Part shown: positions 18,929-33,832 of the stretch, piece after piece
Layout of the letters: the number at the start of each line of letters is the position of its first letter
Numbering within the stretch: the first letter of the stretch is position 1
The notes under the pieces: model-generated
Databases searched by the model: none
Seen by the model: the letters and a program-made list of their open reading frames with translations, nothing else
What the model was told of the DNA's origin: nothing
Program-made: the position numbers and the translations under genes
Assembly (NCBI GenBank): GCA_016191995.1
Contig: JACPVA010000074.1
Location: 1 to 64,000 of the forward strand
Direction of reading: 5' to 3'
Origin: Burkholderiales bacterium
GTDB taxonomy: Bacteria; Pseudomonadota; Gammaproteobacteria; Burkholderiales; Burkholderiaceae_C
DNA length: 64,000 nt

Positions 18929-19654
18929 ATGACTCGCGCGAACCGTCCCGCCGCTGCCCGAGCTGCCGGCACCGGGCATCGGCCCGGTCGATCCGATCCT
19001 GCCGATCCGCTCGAGCCGCTGCTCGACGCGGTTCAGGAGGCTCTGGTGCAGCGCGTCACCATGGTGCCGACGCGCGGCCGTGGCTCCGTCCTGCGGGTCG
19101 AAGGCCTCGAGTTCGCGGTCGGCGCAGGCAAGACCCTGGACCCGCGCCAGCCCGGCGTGCAGCTGCGCCGTGCGCTCGAACATGTCGTCGCCGATGCGCT
19201 CAGGTCCTCCGTTGGCGCCCCCACTGCCGAAGGCAGGCGGCTGCGCCTGACCCTCGCGCACGAGCTCCTCGCGATGGACGCGGGTGAGCCGGGTGGCGGA
19301 CGTGGCGAGGTGGGCGACGAGGGCGACTCCTGGCTCAGGACCGCCGAGGTCGCGGCTCGGCTCGGCGTGAGCCGTCCCCATGTCTCGATGCTGTGCGATG
19401 CCGGGAAGCTCGGTGAGCCCTCCAGGACGGAAGGCGGGCACCGCCGCATTCGTCGATCCGCCGTCGACGCCTATCTGGCCGCCCGCAAGGTTGCCGACCT
19501 TGGCGCCCGGTCGCCGCGCGAAGCCGCCGTGGTAGCGGGCATGTACGCGGTCAGTGACAAGGCCTATGCCAAGGCGGCGCGCCGGCCGGCGGCCGGGCCG
19601 GTGACGCAGTCCGCGCGCAGCAGGCCGAAACCCGGTCGAGCCCTCGACACGTGA
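18929..19654 (+). CDS. excisionase-type HTH antitoxin-like protein
   Basis: WLRTAEVAARLGVSRPHVSMLCDAGKLGEPSRTEGGHRRIRRSAVDAYL; overlaps PIN gene. Confidence 0.8.
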   Translation: MTRANRPAAARAAGTGHRPGRSDPADPLEPLLDAVQEALVQRVTMVPTRGRGSVLRVEGLEFAVGAGKTLDPRQPGVQLRRALEHVVADALRSSVGAPTAEGRRLRLTLAHELLAMDAGEPGGGRGEVGDEGDSWLRTAEVAARLGVSRPHVSMLCDAGKLGEPSRTEGGHRRIRRSAVDAYLAARKVADLGARSPREAAVVAGMYAVSDKAYAKAARRPAAGPVTQSARSRPKPGRALDT

Positions 19655-20304
19655 AGCTCGCGGCGACGCTGGTCGTCCTCGACACCTGCGTTCTGATGCC
19701 GCCGCGCCTGTCCGACGTTTTGATGGACTTGCGCGGCGAGGAGCTGTTCTCGCTGCACTGGACAACAGCGATCGAGGTGGAATACCTCAGGAACATGCAA
19801 ACGGCTTTCGGGTTCCCGCAGGAGGCTGTTCGCGGACGCCTGCGTGCCATGCGCGGCCGTTGCCCGGAATGGGAAGTGCACGTATCGCCAGCCGCCCGCG
19901 CGAAGGTCCCTGCCAAGGTGGATCCCGAGGATGGCCACGTCGCGGCGGCCGCATTGACCTTGCGGCACTACGTCGACGAGGAGCGTGACCCGGCAGCGTA
20001 TCAGGTCTTCCTGGTCACCGACAACGTTCGGCACTTCGCCAGGGGCGAAATGGGCAAGCTCGGCGTCGAGGTCATGAAGGCGGGCGCCTTTCTCGACCGG
20101 GTCTACGGGGAGCACCCGGAAGAGACCGGGCGCGCCGTGCAGCGCGCGGTCAGCGATCTCAGTCGTGCGCCCTATACCGAGGGGGAACTGCTGGCAGCCC
20201 TCGAGGCTCACGGCGCCCGAAAGCTGGTCGAGGGCCTGACGACTCGATTGGGTGTGACGACCGTGCGGCGTGCTGGCGGCAGGCCCCGAGTCCGCAAGCC
20301 CTGA
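19651..20304 (+). CDS. PIN domain toxin-like protein
   Basis: VVLDTCVLMPPRLSDVLMDL ... PEDGHVAAAAL ... FLVTDNVRHF acidic PIN motifs; GTGA overlap with HTH gene. Confidence 0.85.
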   Translation: MKLAATLVVLDTCVLMPPRLSDVLMDLRGEELFSLHWTTAIEVEYLRNMQTAFGFPQEAVRGRLRAMRGRCPEWEVHVSPAARAKVPAKVDPEDGHVAAAALTLRHYVDEERDPAAYQVFLVTDNVRHFARGEMGKLGVEVMKAGAFLDRVYGEHPEETGRAVQRAVSDLSRAPYTEGELLAALEAHGARKLVEGLTTRLGVTTVRRAGGRPRVRKP

Positions 20305-20497
20305 GCAGCCGCCGCCGGTGGCATCCCCGCCAGGCGCAGCGCGTCGGACCGCAGCGCATCGTGCTGTCGACCGCATCGGCCACTCCACGCCGCGGTATGC
20401 GCCGAAGCGACGAGGCCCCGTCAGCGCGGGGTCTCGCGTCCATCCCGCTCCGACCCCCGTGCCGGCAAGCGCCGGCACGGGGCGGGACCTGCCGCGA

Positions 20498-22585
20498 TCA
20501 GGTCCCGACCACGCCACCGTCGGCGCGCCGGACCACGACCGTCGCCGAGCGCGGGCGCTGCGACGCGCTGCCGTCCGGCCAGCGGCTGAATGCGGTCGGG
20601 TTGCGCGCGATCCAGTTGTCGCCGCCGTACTCGGCGGGCTTGTTCGGGTGGCTGCCGACCTCGCCCGGGTGCTGGATGTTGACGAACATCGTCTTGCGGT
20701 CCGGCGTCCAGGTGATGCCGGTGACCTCGCAGCCCGCGGGGCCGACGAGGAAGCGGCGGATCTCCTTGGTCTGCGGATCGGCGATCAGCATCTGGTTGTT
20801 GCCCATGCCGGCGAAGTCGCCGCTGTTGCTGTAGCTGCCGTCGGTCTGGATCCACATGCGGCCGAAGCTGTCGAAGGCCAGCCCGTCCGGGCTGTTGAAC
20901 AGGTTGTCCAGCGTGATGTTGGCCGACGGCGCGCGCGCGTCGGTGACCGAAGGCTGGCCGGCGAGGACGAAGATGTCCCAGTCGAAGGTGAGGGCGCTGG
21001 CATCGCCGCCGGCCTCGTTCCAGCGCAGGATGTGGCCCCAGACATTGTTCGCGCGCGGGTTGGCCTCGTCGACCGGCGGGCGCGCGGAGCCGCCAGGTGT
21101 CGTGCCGTCCGGATTGTTCGACGACGTGCCGCCGCGGCGGCTGTTGTTGGTCAGCGTGACGTAGACCTCGCCGGCCTTGGTCGGGTTGGCCGCGACCCAC
21201 TCGGGCCGGTCCATCATCGTCGCGCCGACGCGGTCGGCGGCCTGGCGGGTCTTGATCAGCACCTCGGCCTGATTGGCGAAGCCGTTCTCGGGGGTCAGGC
21301 CGTTGGCGCCCCAAACGAGCGGGATCCACACGCCGGTGCCCATCCTGTCGCCCGCGGTCGCGCCGGGGTCGAGCCGGGCCACGTAGAGCGTCCCGTCTTC
21401 CAGCAGCCGGCGGTTCGCGGCGCTGGTCGGGTTGGCGGCGTCGAAGCTGCCGCTGGCGACGAACTTGTAGAGATACTCGTTGCGCTCGTCGTCGCCGCTG
21501 TAGACGACGACCTTGCCGTTCGGCGCGACGACGAGCTCGGCATTCTCGTGCTTGATGCGGCCGAGCGCGGTGCGCTTGACCGGCTTGCTGCCGGGCGCGA
21601 AGGGGTCGATCTCGACGATCCAGCCGAAGCGCTGCGGCTCGTTCGGATGCGCGGCGACGTCGAAGCGCGGGTCGACCTCGTGCCAGCGGTAGCCGAAGCC
21701 GCCCGCGGCCACGCCGTAGCGGGCCTCGAGCGTGGTCTGCGCGTGCTCGCCGTTCCAGCCGAAGTAGCCGTTCCAGTTCTCCTCGCAGCTCAGGTAGGTG
21801 CCCCAGGGCGTGCGGCCGTTGCCGCAGTTGTTCAGCGTGCCGAGGACCTCGGTGCCCGACGGGTCGGCCTCGGTGCGCAGCAGCGCGTGGCCGGCGGCCG
21901 TGCCCTGCAGCGTCATCGGCGTGTTGCCGTGGATGCGGCGGTTGTACGGCGAGCTCTTGACATGCTCCCAGCTGCCGTCGGCGGCACGCTTGACGTGCAG
22001 CACGCTGACGCCGTGCGCGGCCTGCGCGCGGCGCGCCTTCTCGTAGCTGAACGGCGACATCCAGTCGTCGGGGTCGGTGTCCGGGGCGTAGAAGTATTCG
22101 GGGTTGATGTACTCGTGGTTCATCACGAGCAGGCCCTCGTCGCTGCGGTCGCCGAAGCCGTTGCCGGCGGCGTTCAAGCCGAAGAAGGCCATGCCGTCGT
22201 GGTTGTCGCCGACCTGCTGCTCCTGTTCCAGCGCGCTGCCGGTGGCGTCGGCCTTGAACGCCGGCGCGCGGTCGTCGATCGGCTCGCCCCAGGCGGCGAA
22301 GGCGGTGGCCACGTAGCCGGCGGGAACGACGACGTCGTCGCCGGAGGAGGTCGGCACCGCGGTGATGCCGAGGATGCGCTCGGTCGGCGCGACCGGGTCG
22401 TCGTCGCTGCCGCCGCAGCCGGCCAGGCCGCCGAAGAAGGGCAGCATCGCCGCGCCGAGGCCGCCGAGCAGCATGCGCCGGCGCGTCGGTTGCGCCGCGA
22501 TCGCGCGCTCGACGACGTCGGTCAGGGAGGCGTTGTGCGACGGGTTGGAGATGCCGTCGTCGTTCAGAAGGAGATTGCGGGACAA
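20498..22585 (-). CDS. PhoX family alkaline phosphatase-like protein (DUF839)
   Basis: TRRRMLLGGLGAAMLPFFGGLAGCGG Tat/lipobox-like N-terminus; MNHEYINPEYF, EENWNGYFG, PDGLAFDSFGRMWIQTDG; TTG start inferred. Confidence 0.88.
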   Translation of the reverse strand: MSRNLLLNDDGISNPSHNASLTDVVERAIAAQPTRRRMLLGGLGAAMLPFFGGLAGCGGSDDDPVAPTERILGITAVPTSSGDDVVVPAGYVATAFAAWGEPIDDRAPAFKADATGSALEQEQQVGDNHDGMAFFGLNAAGNGFGDRSDEGLLVMNHEYINPEYFYAPDTDPDDWMSPFSYEKARRAQAAHGVSVLHVKRAADGSWEHVKSSPYNRRIHGNTPMTLQGTAAGHALLRTEADPSGTEVLGTLNNCGNGRTPWGTYLSCEENWNGYFGWNGEHAQTTLEARYGVAAGGFGYRWHEVDPRFDVAAHPNEPQRFGWIVEIDPFAPGSKPVKRTALGRIKHENAELVVAPNGKVVVYSGDDERNEYLYKFVASGSFDAANPTSAANRRLLEDGTLYVARLDPGATAGDRMGTGVWIPLVWGANGLTPENGFANQAEVLIKTRQAADRVGATMMDRPEWVAANPTKAGEVYVTLTNNSRRGGTSSNNPDGTTPGGSARPPVDEANPRANNVWGHILRWNEAGGDASALTFDWDIFVLAGQPSVTDARAPSANITLDNLFNSPDGLAFDSFGRMWIQTDGSYSNSGDFAGMGNNQMLIADPQTKEIRRFLVGPAGCEVTGITWTPDRKTMFVNIQHPGEVGSHPNKPAEYGGDNWIARNPTAFSRWPDGSASQRPRSATVVVRRADGGVVGT

Positions 22586-22772
22586 GGGGGGGACTCCTGC
22601 GTGGTGGGCGGAACTGCTCTGGCGCGAGCCGAACGCGCAGTCTCCCGGCCGATCGTGACGACGCCGTGAACAAAGCGTGACGGATCGCGCAGGGCGCAGG
22701 CGGCGGCGTGGGCGCCAGCATGTCGGCGCACGGCGCGGCGGATCGCCGGCCGCGCGCGAAGGCACGCGCCGC

Positions 22773-23453
22773 TCAGCCCTGCAGCGCCGCCCAGCGCTCG
22801 GGCGTGCCGACGTCGGCCCAGTCGCCCTGCCAGCGGATGCCGCCGGCGCGCCGGGCGGCGATCGCGCGCTCCAGCACCGGCCGCAGCGGCATGCGCGTGC
22901 CGGGCGCGATGGCGTCGAACAGCGAGCGCCGGAACAGGCCGACGCTGGCCCAGGTCAGGCGCTCGCGCCGCAGCGCATCGGCGCCGGCGAGCAGCAGCCC
23001 GTCGTCGCCGATCGCGAAGTCTCCCTGCGGGTGATGGGCGGCGTTGGGCACCATCCACAGCAGCGCGTCGAGCGCCGGCGGCAGTGCGGCGTCGAAGGCG
23101 AATCCGGGCAGGAAGACGTCGCCGGCGACGACCCAGAAGACCTCGTCCAGCCACGGCAGCGCCTTGGCGATGCCGCCGGCGGTCTCGAGCGCGCCGCCGT
23201 GGTCGCGCCCCTCCATCGAATAGCAGATGCGCAGCCCGAAGCGCGCACCGTCGCCCAGCGCCGCGGGGAAACGATCTTCCAGCCACGCGGTATTGACGAC
23301 GACCTCGCGCACGCCGGCGCGCGCCAGCGCCTGCAGGTGCCACTCGATCAGCGGCCGGCCGCGCACCGGCAGCAGCGGCTTCGGCGTGGTGTCGGTCAGC
23401 GGCCGCATGCGCTCGCCGCGGCCGGCGGCCATGACGAAGGCGGTGGCAGGCAT
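22773..23453 (-). CDS. murU: nucleotidyltransferase, MurNAc-1-phosphate uridylyltransferase-like
   Basis: FVMAAGRGERMRPLTDTTPKPLLPVRGRPLIEWHL. Confidence 0.8.
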   Translation of the reverse strand: MPATAFVMAAGRGERMRPLTDTTPKPLLPVRGRPLIEWHLQALARAGVREVVVNTAWLEDRFPAALGDGARFGLRICYSMEGRDHGGALETAGGIAKALPWLDEVFWVVAGDVFLPGFAFDAALPPALDALLWMVPNAAHHPQGDFAIGDDGLLLAGADALRRERLTWASVGLFRRSLFDAIAPGTRMPLRPVLERAIAARRAGGIRWQGDWADVGTPERWAALQG

Positions 23454-23627
23454 CGGCGCGCAGTGTAGGGGCCGGCGCGCCCGCGCCGCGACATATACCC
23501 CAAGATGTATGCGAGCCTGTAGAATCGGCCGCTCGCTCGCGCCCGGCCACGTCGCGTGTCCGGTCGCGCGGCCTGCCAGGCGGCGCGCGAGCCGCCTGCG
23601 ATCCCAACCCCTCGACCCGTGCCGGCC

Positions 23628-26698
<3,071 letters not shown>

Positions 26699-26729
26699 CG
26701 CGCCCAAGCGTCCAAGAGGCGCACGCGGG

Positions 26730-26753
26730 AGCCGGGCCGAGGCCCGGCTTTTT
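26730..26753 (+). terminator. rho-independent terminator of gap
   Basis: AGCCGGGC-CGAG-GCCCGGCT hairpin followed by T run. Confidence 0.85.
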
Positions 26754-26780
26754 CGTGGCCCACCGCCTACACTGGCGCGC

Positions 26781-28853
26781 ATGAGCGCAAGCCCTTCCCG
26801 GACGATGCCGCGCGACGCGACCGGGCGCGTCATCTGCCGACCGCTGGCCACGGCGCGCCTGGCACCGCTTTGGCGCCGCGCGCGCATCGCCGCGCTGTCG
26901 CTCGCGCTGGCGCTGCCCGCGTGGGTCGGCGCGCAGGCCCCGGTGGCCTCTGCAGCGCGCGCCGAGCCGGCGCGCGTCATCGTCTCGCTGAAGGCCGATG
27001 CCGCGCCCGTCGCCACCGACCGCCGGCCGTTGGCGGCGGACGATCCGGCGCGCCAGGCCGAGCGGCTGCAGGCGCGCGCCGACACGCTGGCGCGCGGCGC
27101 AGGGCTGGCGCTGCGCAGCGGGCGCGCGCTCGGCGAGCGCCAGCAGGTGCTGCGCGCCGAGGGGCTGACGAGCGAGGCGCTGGCGGCGCGGCTGGCGGCG
27201 CTGCCCGAGGTCGAGTGGGCGGTGCCGGATCGGCGCCGGCGCGCGCTGTTCGTGCCGAACGACCCGCTGTACGGCGAGGCGCCGCGGCCGCTCGGCCCGG
27301 ACGCCGGGCAGTGGTATCTGAGGCCACCGGACGGGCTGTTCCGGTCGGCGGCGGATTTCGAGCGCGCGTGGGACCTGCGCCGTGGCGACGCCGGGATGGT
27401 CGTCGCGGTCGTCGATACCGGCGTGCGGCCCGACCACCCCGACCTGAATGGCGTGCTGCTGCCGGGCATCGACGCCATCGACGACGCGGACATCGCCAAC
27501 GATGGCGACGGCGCCGACGGCGATGCGGCGGACCCGGGCGACTGGGTCAGCGACGCCGATTCGCGCGCGCGGCCGGGGCTGTTCCCGTCGGAGTGCATCG
27601 CCGACAGCTCGTGGCACGGCACGCTGGTGTCGACGATCGTCGCCGCCGTCGGCAACGAGGGTGCCGGCATGGCCGGCGCCGCGCACGGGGTGCGGATCCT
27701 GCCGGTACGGGTGCTCGGCAAGTGCGGCGGCTACGACTCCGACATCATCGCCGGCATGCTGTGGGCGGTCGGGCTGCAGCGGGTGGCCGGCAGGACGAAT
27801 GCCAACCCGGCGCGCGTCCTCAATGTCAGCCTGGGCGGTGGCGGCGAATGCACGCAGGCCTATGTCGACGCCGTCGCGCGCATCGTCGACGCCGGTGCGG
27901 TCGTCGTCGCGGCGGCGGGCAACGGCGTCGGCACCGCGGTCGGATCGCCGGCCAACTGCCCGGGGGTGATCGGCGTCGGCGGGCTGCGCCACGCCGGCAG
28001 CAAGGTCGGGTTCAGCGACCTCGGGCCCGAGATCGCGCTCAGCGCGCCGGGTGGCAACTGCGTCAACATCGATCCCGGCGAACCCTGCCTGTATCCGATC
28101 CTCGCCGGCACGAACAGCGGGACGCGGGGGCCGGTGGCGGGGGGCTCGACCTGGACCGACAGCTACGACATCAGCGTCGGCACCAGCTTCGCCACGCCGC
28201 TGGTCAGCGCTGCGGCGGCGCTGGTGCGGCTGCAGCGGCCGGCGCTGACGCCGAACGAGGTGCGCCAGGTGCTGCAGCACAGCGCGCGCGCGTTCCCGCA
28301 GGACGGCGCCGACAACGGGCCCGACGATCCGACGCCGGTGACCCTGTGCCAGCCGCCGGGCGTGCTGGAGCAGCTGCAGTGCTACTGCCCGAACCCGGCG
28401 CAGCACGGCAGCTCGCTGTGCGGCGCCGGCATGCTCGACGCCGCCGGCGCGGTGCAGGCGAGCGCGGGGGCCTTCGCGCGCATCGCGGTGGCGCCGTCGA
28501 TCGCGGTCGTCGGCCAGCCGCTGCGTCTGGATGGCTCGGGCAGCCTCGCATCGGTCGGCGGCGTGATCGTCGGCCGTGCCTGGACGGTCGTCGCCGGGGG
28601 CAGCGGCGCCGCACGCTTCGACGGCGCGACCGACGGCGTCACGGCCGACCTCGTGCCGACGCGCGCCGGCAGCGTCGTCGTCGCGCTGACGGTTTCCGAC
28701 GACCGCGGCGCGCAGTCGAGCACGCAGCTGGAGCTCGCGGTCGCGCCGGCCGACGATGGCGGCAGTGGCGGCGGTGCGCTCGGCGCCGGCTGGCTGCTCG
28801 CGCTCGGATGCGCGGTGCTCGCGCTGCGTCGGACGCGGCTGGCGCGCGGCTAA
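26781..28853 (+). CDS. S8 family serine peptidase with C-terminal GlyGly-CTERM-like tail
   Basis: VVDTGVRPDHPDL, SWHGTLVSTI, GTSFATPLVSAAAAL catalytic motifs; C-term GGSGGGALGAGWLLALGCAVLALRRTRLARG. Confidence 0.93.
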   Translation: MSASPSRTMPRDATGRVICRPLATARLAPLWRRARIAALSLALALPAWVGAQAPVASAARAEPARVIVSLKADAAPVATDRRPLAADDPARQAERLQARADTLARGAGLALRSGRALGERQQVLRAEGLTSEALAARLAALPEVEWAVPDRRRRALFVPNDPLYGEAPRPLGPDAGQWYLRPPDGLFRSAADFERAWDLRRGDAGMVVAVVDTGVRPDHPDLNGVLLPGIDAIDDADIANDGDGADGDAADPGDWVSDADSRARPGLFPSECIADSSWHGTLVSTIVAAVGNEGAGMAGAAHGVRILPVRVLGKCGGYDSDIIAGMLWAVGLQRVAGRTNANPARVLNVSLGGGGECTQAYVDAVARIVDAGAVVVAAAGNGVGTAVGSPANCPGVIGVGGLRHAGSKVGFSDLGPEIALSAPGGNCVNIDPGEPCLYPILAGTNSGTRGPVAGGSTWTDSYDISVGTSFATPLVSAAAALVRLQRPALTPNEVRQVLQHSARAFPQDGADNGPDDPTPVTLCQPPGVLEQLQCYCPNPAQHGSSLCGAGMLDAAGAVQASAGAFARIAVAPSIAVVGQPLRLDGSGSLASVGGVIVGRAWTVVAGGSGAARFDGATDGVTADLVPTRAGSVVVALTVSDDRGAQSSTQLELAVAPADDGGSGGGALGAGWLLALGCAVLALRRTRLARG

Positions 28854-29245
28854 TCCGCGGCTGCGCCCGGCTTCGGCGCCGCGCCCGGGGATTGCGATCG
28901 CGCCGCCGGGGCGCCCTCGGCGTCGCCCTTCGCCGCGCCATTCTGGGCCGCCGCTGCGCCCGGCGCCGCATCGGTCCGCGGCGCTCCTGCATCGCCCGGC
29001 CCGGCGCCCGGCGGGGCCACCGCATGGCCTGCCGGCAAGGCTGGCAGAGCCTCGCCCGGCGCCACCGCCCCGTCGCGCAGCGGCGTCACCGTCACCGCCT
29101 GCGGCCGCAGCTGCGTGGCGAGGCGATGCGGCTCGCGCTGCCCGGCATCGCCCGGCGGCGGCAGCCAGCCTTCGAGCCAGCCTTGCGCCCACGCAAACCA
29201 CAGCAGGTTGGCCGCCACGAGGGCGACGACGAGCGCCCTCAGCAT
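28850..29245 (-). CDS. hypothetical membrane-anchored Pro/Ala-rich protein
   Basis: N-terminal TM MLRALVVALVAANLLWFAWAQGW; directly downstream of birA. Confidence 0.65.
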   Translation of the reverse strand: MLRALVVALVAANLLWFAWAQGWLEGWLPPPGDAGQREPHRLATQLRPQAVTVTPLRDGAVAPGEALPALPAGHAVAPPGAGPGDAGAPRTDAAPGAAAAQNGAAKGDAEGAPAARSQSPGAAPKPGAAAD

Positions 29246-30150
29246 CGGGGAGGCCCCGCGTCGTGCCGGGCATCGCGCCGGGGCCCGGCCACTGCGATCG
29301 GGCCGCAGCTGCGCACGCTGACCTCGCCGCTGACGATGGCCTGCACGCCGTCCGCGCGGCGCAAGCGCAGCGCACCGTCGGCGTCGATGCCGTCGGCCAC
29401 GCCCTCGGCGACCGCCTGCCCGTCGATGCCGAGCACGACGACCGGCTGGCCGGCGAGCATGTCGCGGTGCGCGAAGCCCGCGGCGAGCATCGCCGGGCCC
29501 TCGGCCGCGAAGGCCAGCACGCGCTGCACCAGCGGCGGCGCGACGCGCGCGAGCACCCCGGGCGCGGTGGCTGCGGGATCGATCTCGGACAGGCTCGCGA
29601 AGCCCTGGCCGAACGCGGCCGGACCGGCGTCCGGCAGCGGCAGCAGGTTCAGCCCGACGCCGACCACCACCATCCGCTGCGGACCGACCGCCACCGTCTC
29701 GACCAGGATGCCGCCGAGCTTGCGCCCCTGGCCCGGCGCCTCGCGCAGCCAGAGGTCGTTCGGCCACTTGATGCCGACGCGCGGCGCGGCGCCGGGATGC
29801 GCCGGGTCGAGCGCGTCGGCGATCGCCAGCCCGACCGCCAGCGACAGCCCCGACCAGCTCGCAGGCGCCAGCGGCAGCGCGAGCGAGAAGGTCAGCGACG
29901 CACCGGGCGCCGAGACCCAGCCCCGGCCCATGCGCCCGCGCCCGCGCGTCTGCTGCTCGGCCACGCGCAGCGTCGGCTGCGCGTCGTCGCCGCGCCCGCC
30001 GGCCAGGCCGCGCGCGCGCTCGACGAGGTCGTCGTTGGTCGATCCGGTGCGCGCGACGACCTCGACCGCGATCCCCGGCAGCAGCGGCGCCAGGCTGCGC
30101 CGAAGCGACTCGGCGTGCCAGTCCAGCGCGGGCCGCGGCGAGCCTGGCAT
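29239..30150 (-). CDS. birA: biotin--[acetyl-CoA-carboxylase] ligase
   Basis: GSTNDDL, QTRGRGRMGRGWVSAPGASLTFSLAL, IKWPNDLWL, KLGGILVE. Confidence 0.93.
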   Translation of the reverse strand: MPGSPRPALDWHAESLRRSLAPLLPGIAVEVVARTGSTNDDLVERARGLAGGRGDDAQPTLRVAEQQTRGRGRMGRGWVSAPGASLTFSLALPLAPASWSGLSLAVGLAIADALDPAHPGAAPRVGIKWPNDLWLREAPGQGRKLGGILVETVAVGPQRMVVVGVGLNLLPLPDAGPAAFGQGFASLSEIDPAATAPGVLARVAPPLVQRVLAFAAEGPAMLAAGFAHRDMLAGQPVVVLGIDGQAVAEGVADGIDADGALRLRRADGVQAIVSGEVSVRSCGPIAVAGPRRDARHDAGPPRC

Positions 30151-30719
30151 CAGCGGCGCCGCCTGGGGGCCAGCATGGTGCCGCGGCACGATGGCGTGCC
30201 GCAGCGGCATGCATACTGGCGCTTCACGCGCGGGGTCTGGCGCTCGTCGAGCACCAGCCCGTAGTCGTAGAACAGCTCCTCGCCCGGGTGCAGCTCGCGC
30301 AGCGCCTTGACCCAGACCCGGCCATCGACCTCCTCGGCCTCGCAGTTGGGCTCGCAGGCGTGGTTGATCCAGCGCGAGGCGTTGCCGCCGACCTTGGCGT
30401 CGATGACCTCGCCCGACTCGAGCGAGAAGTAGAAGGTGTGGTGCGGGTCCGACGGGTCGTGCGGGTGGCGCTTCAGCGCTTCGGGCCAGCCGATGCGCTC
30501 GCCGGTGTACTCGATGATGCGGCTGCCGGCGGCGATCGTGCGCAGCGCGAACACGCCCTTGCCGTGCACGCCCGAGCGCCGCACCTGGATGCGCCGGCCG
30601 GGCGCCGGCGGCGCGGCGCGCGCGGCATCGCGCCGGCCGCGGGACGGCATGTCGCGCGGGGTGTCGCCAGGGGCGGGGGTGGCGGCGCGGCGCGTGCCGG
30701 CTTGCGCGGTCTTCGTCAT
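30150..30719 (-). CDS. SET domain-containing protein methyltransferase
   Basis: GKGVFALRTIAAGSRIIEYTGERI ... WINHACEPNCEAE ... GEELFYDYG ... CRCGTPSCRGTM. Confidence 0.9.
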   Translation of the reverse strand: MTKTAQAGTRRAATPAPGDTPRDMPSRGRRDAARAAPPAPGRRIQVRRSGVHGKGVFALRTIAAGSRIIEYTGERIGWPEALKRHPHDPSDPHHTFYFSLESGEVIDAKVGGNASRWINHACEPNCEAEEVDGRVWVKALRELHPGEELFYDYGLVLDERQTPRVKRQYACRCGTPSCRGTMLAPRRRR

Positions 30720-30827
30720 TCGGTACATTGTCCGTATGGGTGCGCGCCCGCGTGCACGTGCGTGCACGCATATACACGCATCGGCAGGGGGGCGCGCGAG
30801 AGCACGCGGATTCTAGGCAAGGCAGGC

Positions 30828-33422
<2,595 letters not shown>

Positions 33423-33832
33423 TGGGTCGTCTGCGGGCCAGAGAGACGACGCGCGCTTGCGGCCCCAGCAGTCCTTCGACGGCGCAGGCCGAGTGGCTGT
33501 TCCAGACTGGTCAGAGTCACTCGCCTTCGCCGGCCGAGTGTCGGCGGCATCCGGGACCGGTCCTTCGAGGGCATCTGCCGTGACTGACCGCTGACCTCTC
33601 AAAGCAAACGGTCGTCGAGTCCAGAGTGGCCGGCACCTCGCCGATGACCGCTTCCGCCCCGGGCGAACTCGACAAACCGACCCTGAGCCGACATCCGCGG
33701 TCTCGAATTCGCCGCCCCTAAAGCTGCCGGTCAGACCAAGGCGACACACCCGAACGTGGTCCCGCGACGGAACGCACACATCGGCGGGCGACCCTCAGGG
33801 CGATTGTTGCGAGGAGTACGGCTTGAGACCGT

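Noticed and set aside
20270-22669. 799-aa ORF on + strand
   Set aside because: Antisense to the PhoX-like gene; no recognisable motifs.
33424-33830. Search for IS91 left-end or a regulatory RNA in this noncoding stretch
   Set aside because: Contains short imperfect repeats only; element boundary cannot be set without a reference.
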